From: Candidatus Omnitrophota bacterium
GTDB lineage: Bacteria > Omnitrophota > Gorgyraeia > Gygaellales > Profunditerraquicolaceae
Direction of reading: 5' to 3'
DNA length: 12,440 bases
Assembly: GCA_030691585.1 (NCBI GenBank)
Contig: JAUYEC010000144.1
Coordinates: forward strand, 1 to 12,440
Both the position numbers and the translations under genes were made by a program. Shown piece after piece: positions 11,674 through 12,440 of the stretch. How positions within the stretch are numbered: the stretch's first letter is position 1; each line of letters begins with the position of its first letter. The notes beneath the pieces were generated by a model. The model was not told the origin of the DNA. It saw only the letters and a list, made by a program, of their open reading frames with translations, and did no database searches.

Positions 11674-12440
11674 ATGAATACCTACGAACCGGTCATCGGA
11701 TTAGAGGTCCACGTGCAATTAGGCACCCGCAGCAAAGCTTTTTGCGGATGCTCCACGGAGTTTGGCGCCAAACCGAATTCGCATGTCTGCCCGGTTTGCC
11801 TTGGCCTGCCCGGTTCGTTACCGGTTTTAAACAAGGCAGCATTCAATTTTGCCATTAAAGTCGGGCTGGCGTTGAACTGCCAGGTGCAGGAATATACCAA
11901 ATTTGACCGCAAACATTATTATTATCCTGACCTGCCAAAAAATTATCAGATCTCGCAATATGACCTGCCGGTTTCACTTGGCGGATTTTTAGAAATAGAC
12001 CTGGAGGGCCAGGTCAGGCGCATCGGTATTACCCGCGTGCACTTGGAAGAAGACGCCGGAAAACTGATACATAAAGATGACGCAAGCTTGGTTGACCTTA
12101 ACCGCGCCGGCATTCCTTTGCTTGAGGTCGTAAGCGATCCCGATATACATTCTGCCCCGGAGGCCTACGAATATCTCAGTTCTTTAAAGAGCATCGTCAA
12201 ATACCTGGATGTTTCCGACTGTGACATGGAAAAAGGGTCGCTGCGCTGCGATGCCAATGTTTCCGTCAGGCCCAAGGGCCAGACTACATTAGGCGTTAAG
12301 ACGGAATTGAAGAATATGAATTCATTTAAAGGCGTCAAGGACGCCCTGGAATTTGAAATAAAGCGCCAGGTTTCTGTTTTAGAAGACGGCGGAAGCATTA
12401 TTCAGGAAACCCGGCTTTGGGACGCCCAGGCGGGAAAGAC
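11674..12440 (+). CDS. gatB: Asp-tRNA(Asn)/Glu-tRNA(Gln) amidotransferase subunit B (3' part outside window)
   Basis: The open frame starts MNTYEPVIGLEVHVQL and continues past the window edge; 255 codons are seen of a protein usually near 475-480 residues. GatB hallmarks are LEVHVQL, a Cys set C24, C26, C39, C42 (CGC...CPVC, probable Zn site), KFDRKHYYYPDLPKNYQISQ, HLEEDAGK, DLNRAGIPLLEVVSDPD and KTELKNMNSF. GatB phosphorylates the carboxylate of the mischarged Glu or Asp on tRNA with ATP and then amidates it with ammonia channelled from GatA. It is the third gene of gatCAB, 56 bases after gatA with a palindromic repeat in the gap. The ribosome-binding site is poor; the start is set by the conserved N-terminus. 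The tRNA-binding C-terminal tail cannot be assessed. Confidence 0.96.
   Translation, partial: MNTYEPVIGLEVHVQLGTRSKAFCGCSTEFGAKPNSHVCPVCLGLPGSLPVLNKAAFNFAIKVGLALNCQVQEYTKFDRKHYYYPDLPKNYQISQYDLPVSLGGFLEIDLEGQVRRIGITRVHLEEDAGKLIHKDDASLVDLNRAGIPLLEVVSDPDIHSAPEAYEYLSSLKSIVKYLDVSDCDMEKGSLRCDANVSVRPKGQTTLGVKTELKNMNSFKGVKDALEFEIKRQVSVLEDGGSIIQETRLWDAQAGK

Overview
The window (about 12.4 kb, roughly half G+C) looks like a stretch of chromosome from an anaerobic Gram-negative-type bacterium. It uses Shine-Dalgarno leaders and sigma70-like promoters, a bifurcation-type ferredoxin-fused ETF, the indirect (GatCAB) amidation route and a dense load of short palindromic repeats. From memory, this repeat style and gene mix recall candidate-phylum genomes such as Omnitrophota. 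That assignment is a guess; only similarity searches or marker-gene phylogeny would settle it.

Layout. (1) 1-2416: the 3' end of an acyl-CoA dehydrogenase gene, then etfB and etfA, an electron-transfer module in which EtfA carries an N-terminal 2x[4Fe-4S] ferredoxin domain. (2) 2558-2956: a stand-alone PilZ (c-di-GMP-binding type) protein and its terminator. (3) 3013-8356: a strong promoter, a highly structured leader, a 58-residue excisionase-type helix-turn-helix protein, and a 1666-codon smc gene. A 557-residue intein with a LAGLIDADG endonuclease domain splits the Walker A motif of this SMC. The SMC hinge is reduced to about 60 residues without a recognisable hinge fold. (4) 8422-9585, minus strand: a GAF-GGDEF protein with a probably leaderless mRNA, convergent with smc and lying between two copies of a 68-bp palindrome. 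(5) 9711-12440: a promoter followed by gatC, gatA and gatB (gatB runs off the window), encoding the Asp-tRNA(Asn)/Glu-tRNA(Gln) amidotransferase.

Repeats are the theme of the window. Ten copies of a 29-31 bp near-perfect palindrome (GTAGGG...CCCTAC) fall into three sequence subtypes. They sit in operon gaps and also inside genes: two in smc, read as GLKPAPT/GLKPVPT peptides, and one in gatA, read in a different phase as CRDRFETCPY. Further palindromes are a 68-bp element (two copies), a 107-bp element between etfB and etfA, and a hairpin plus 20-bp palindrome in the HTH-smc leader. No transposase or RAYT gene is present, so whatever spreads them lies elsewhere.

No tRNA, rRNA or CRISPR array was seen. 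Every gap over about 100 bp is occupied mainly by repeats and the promoters or terminator listed.
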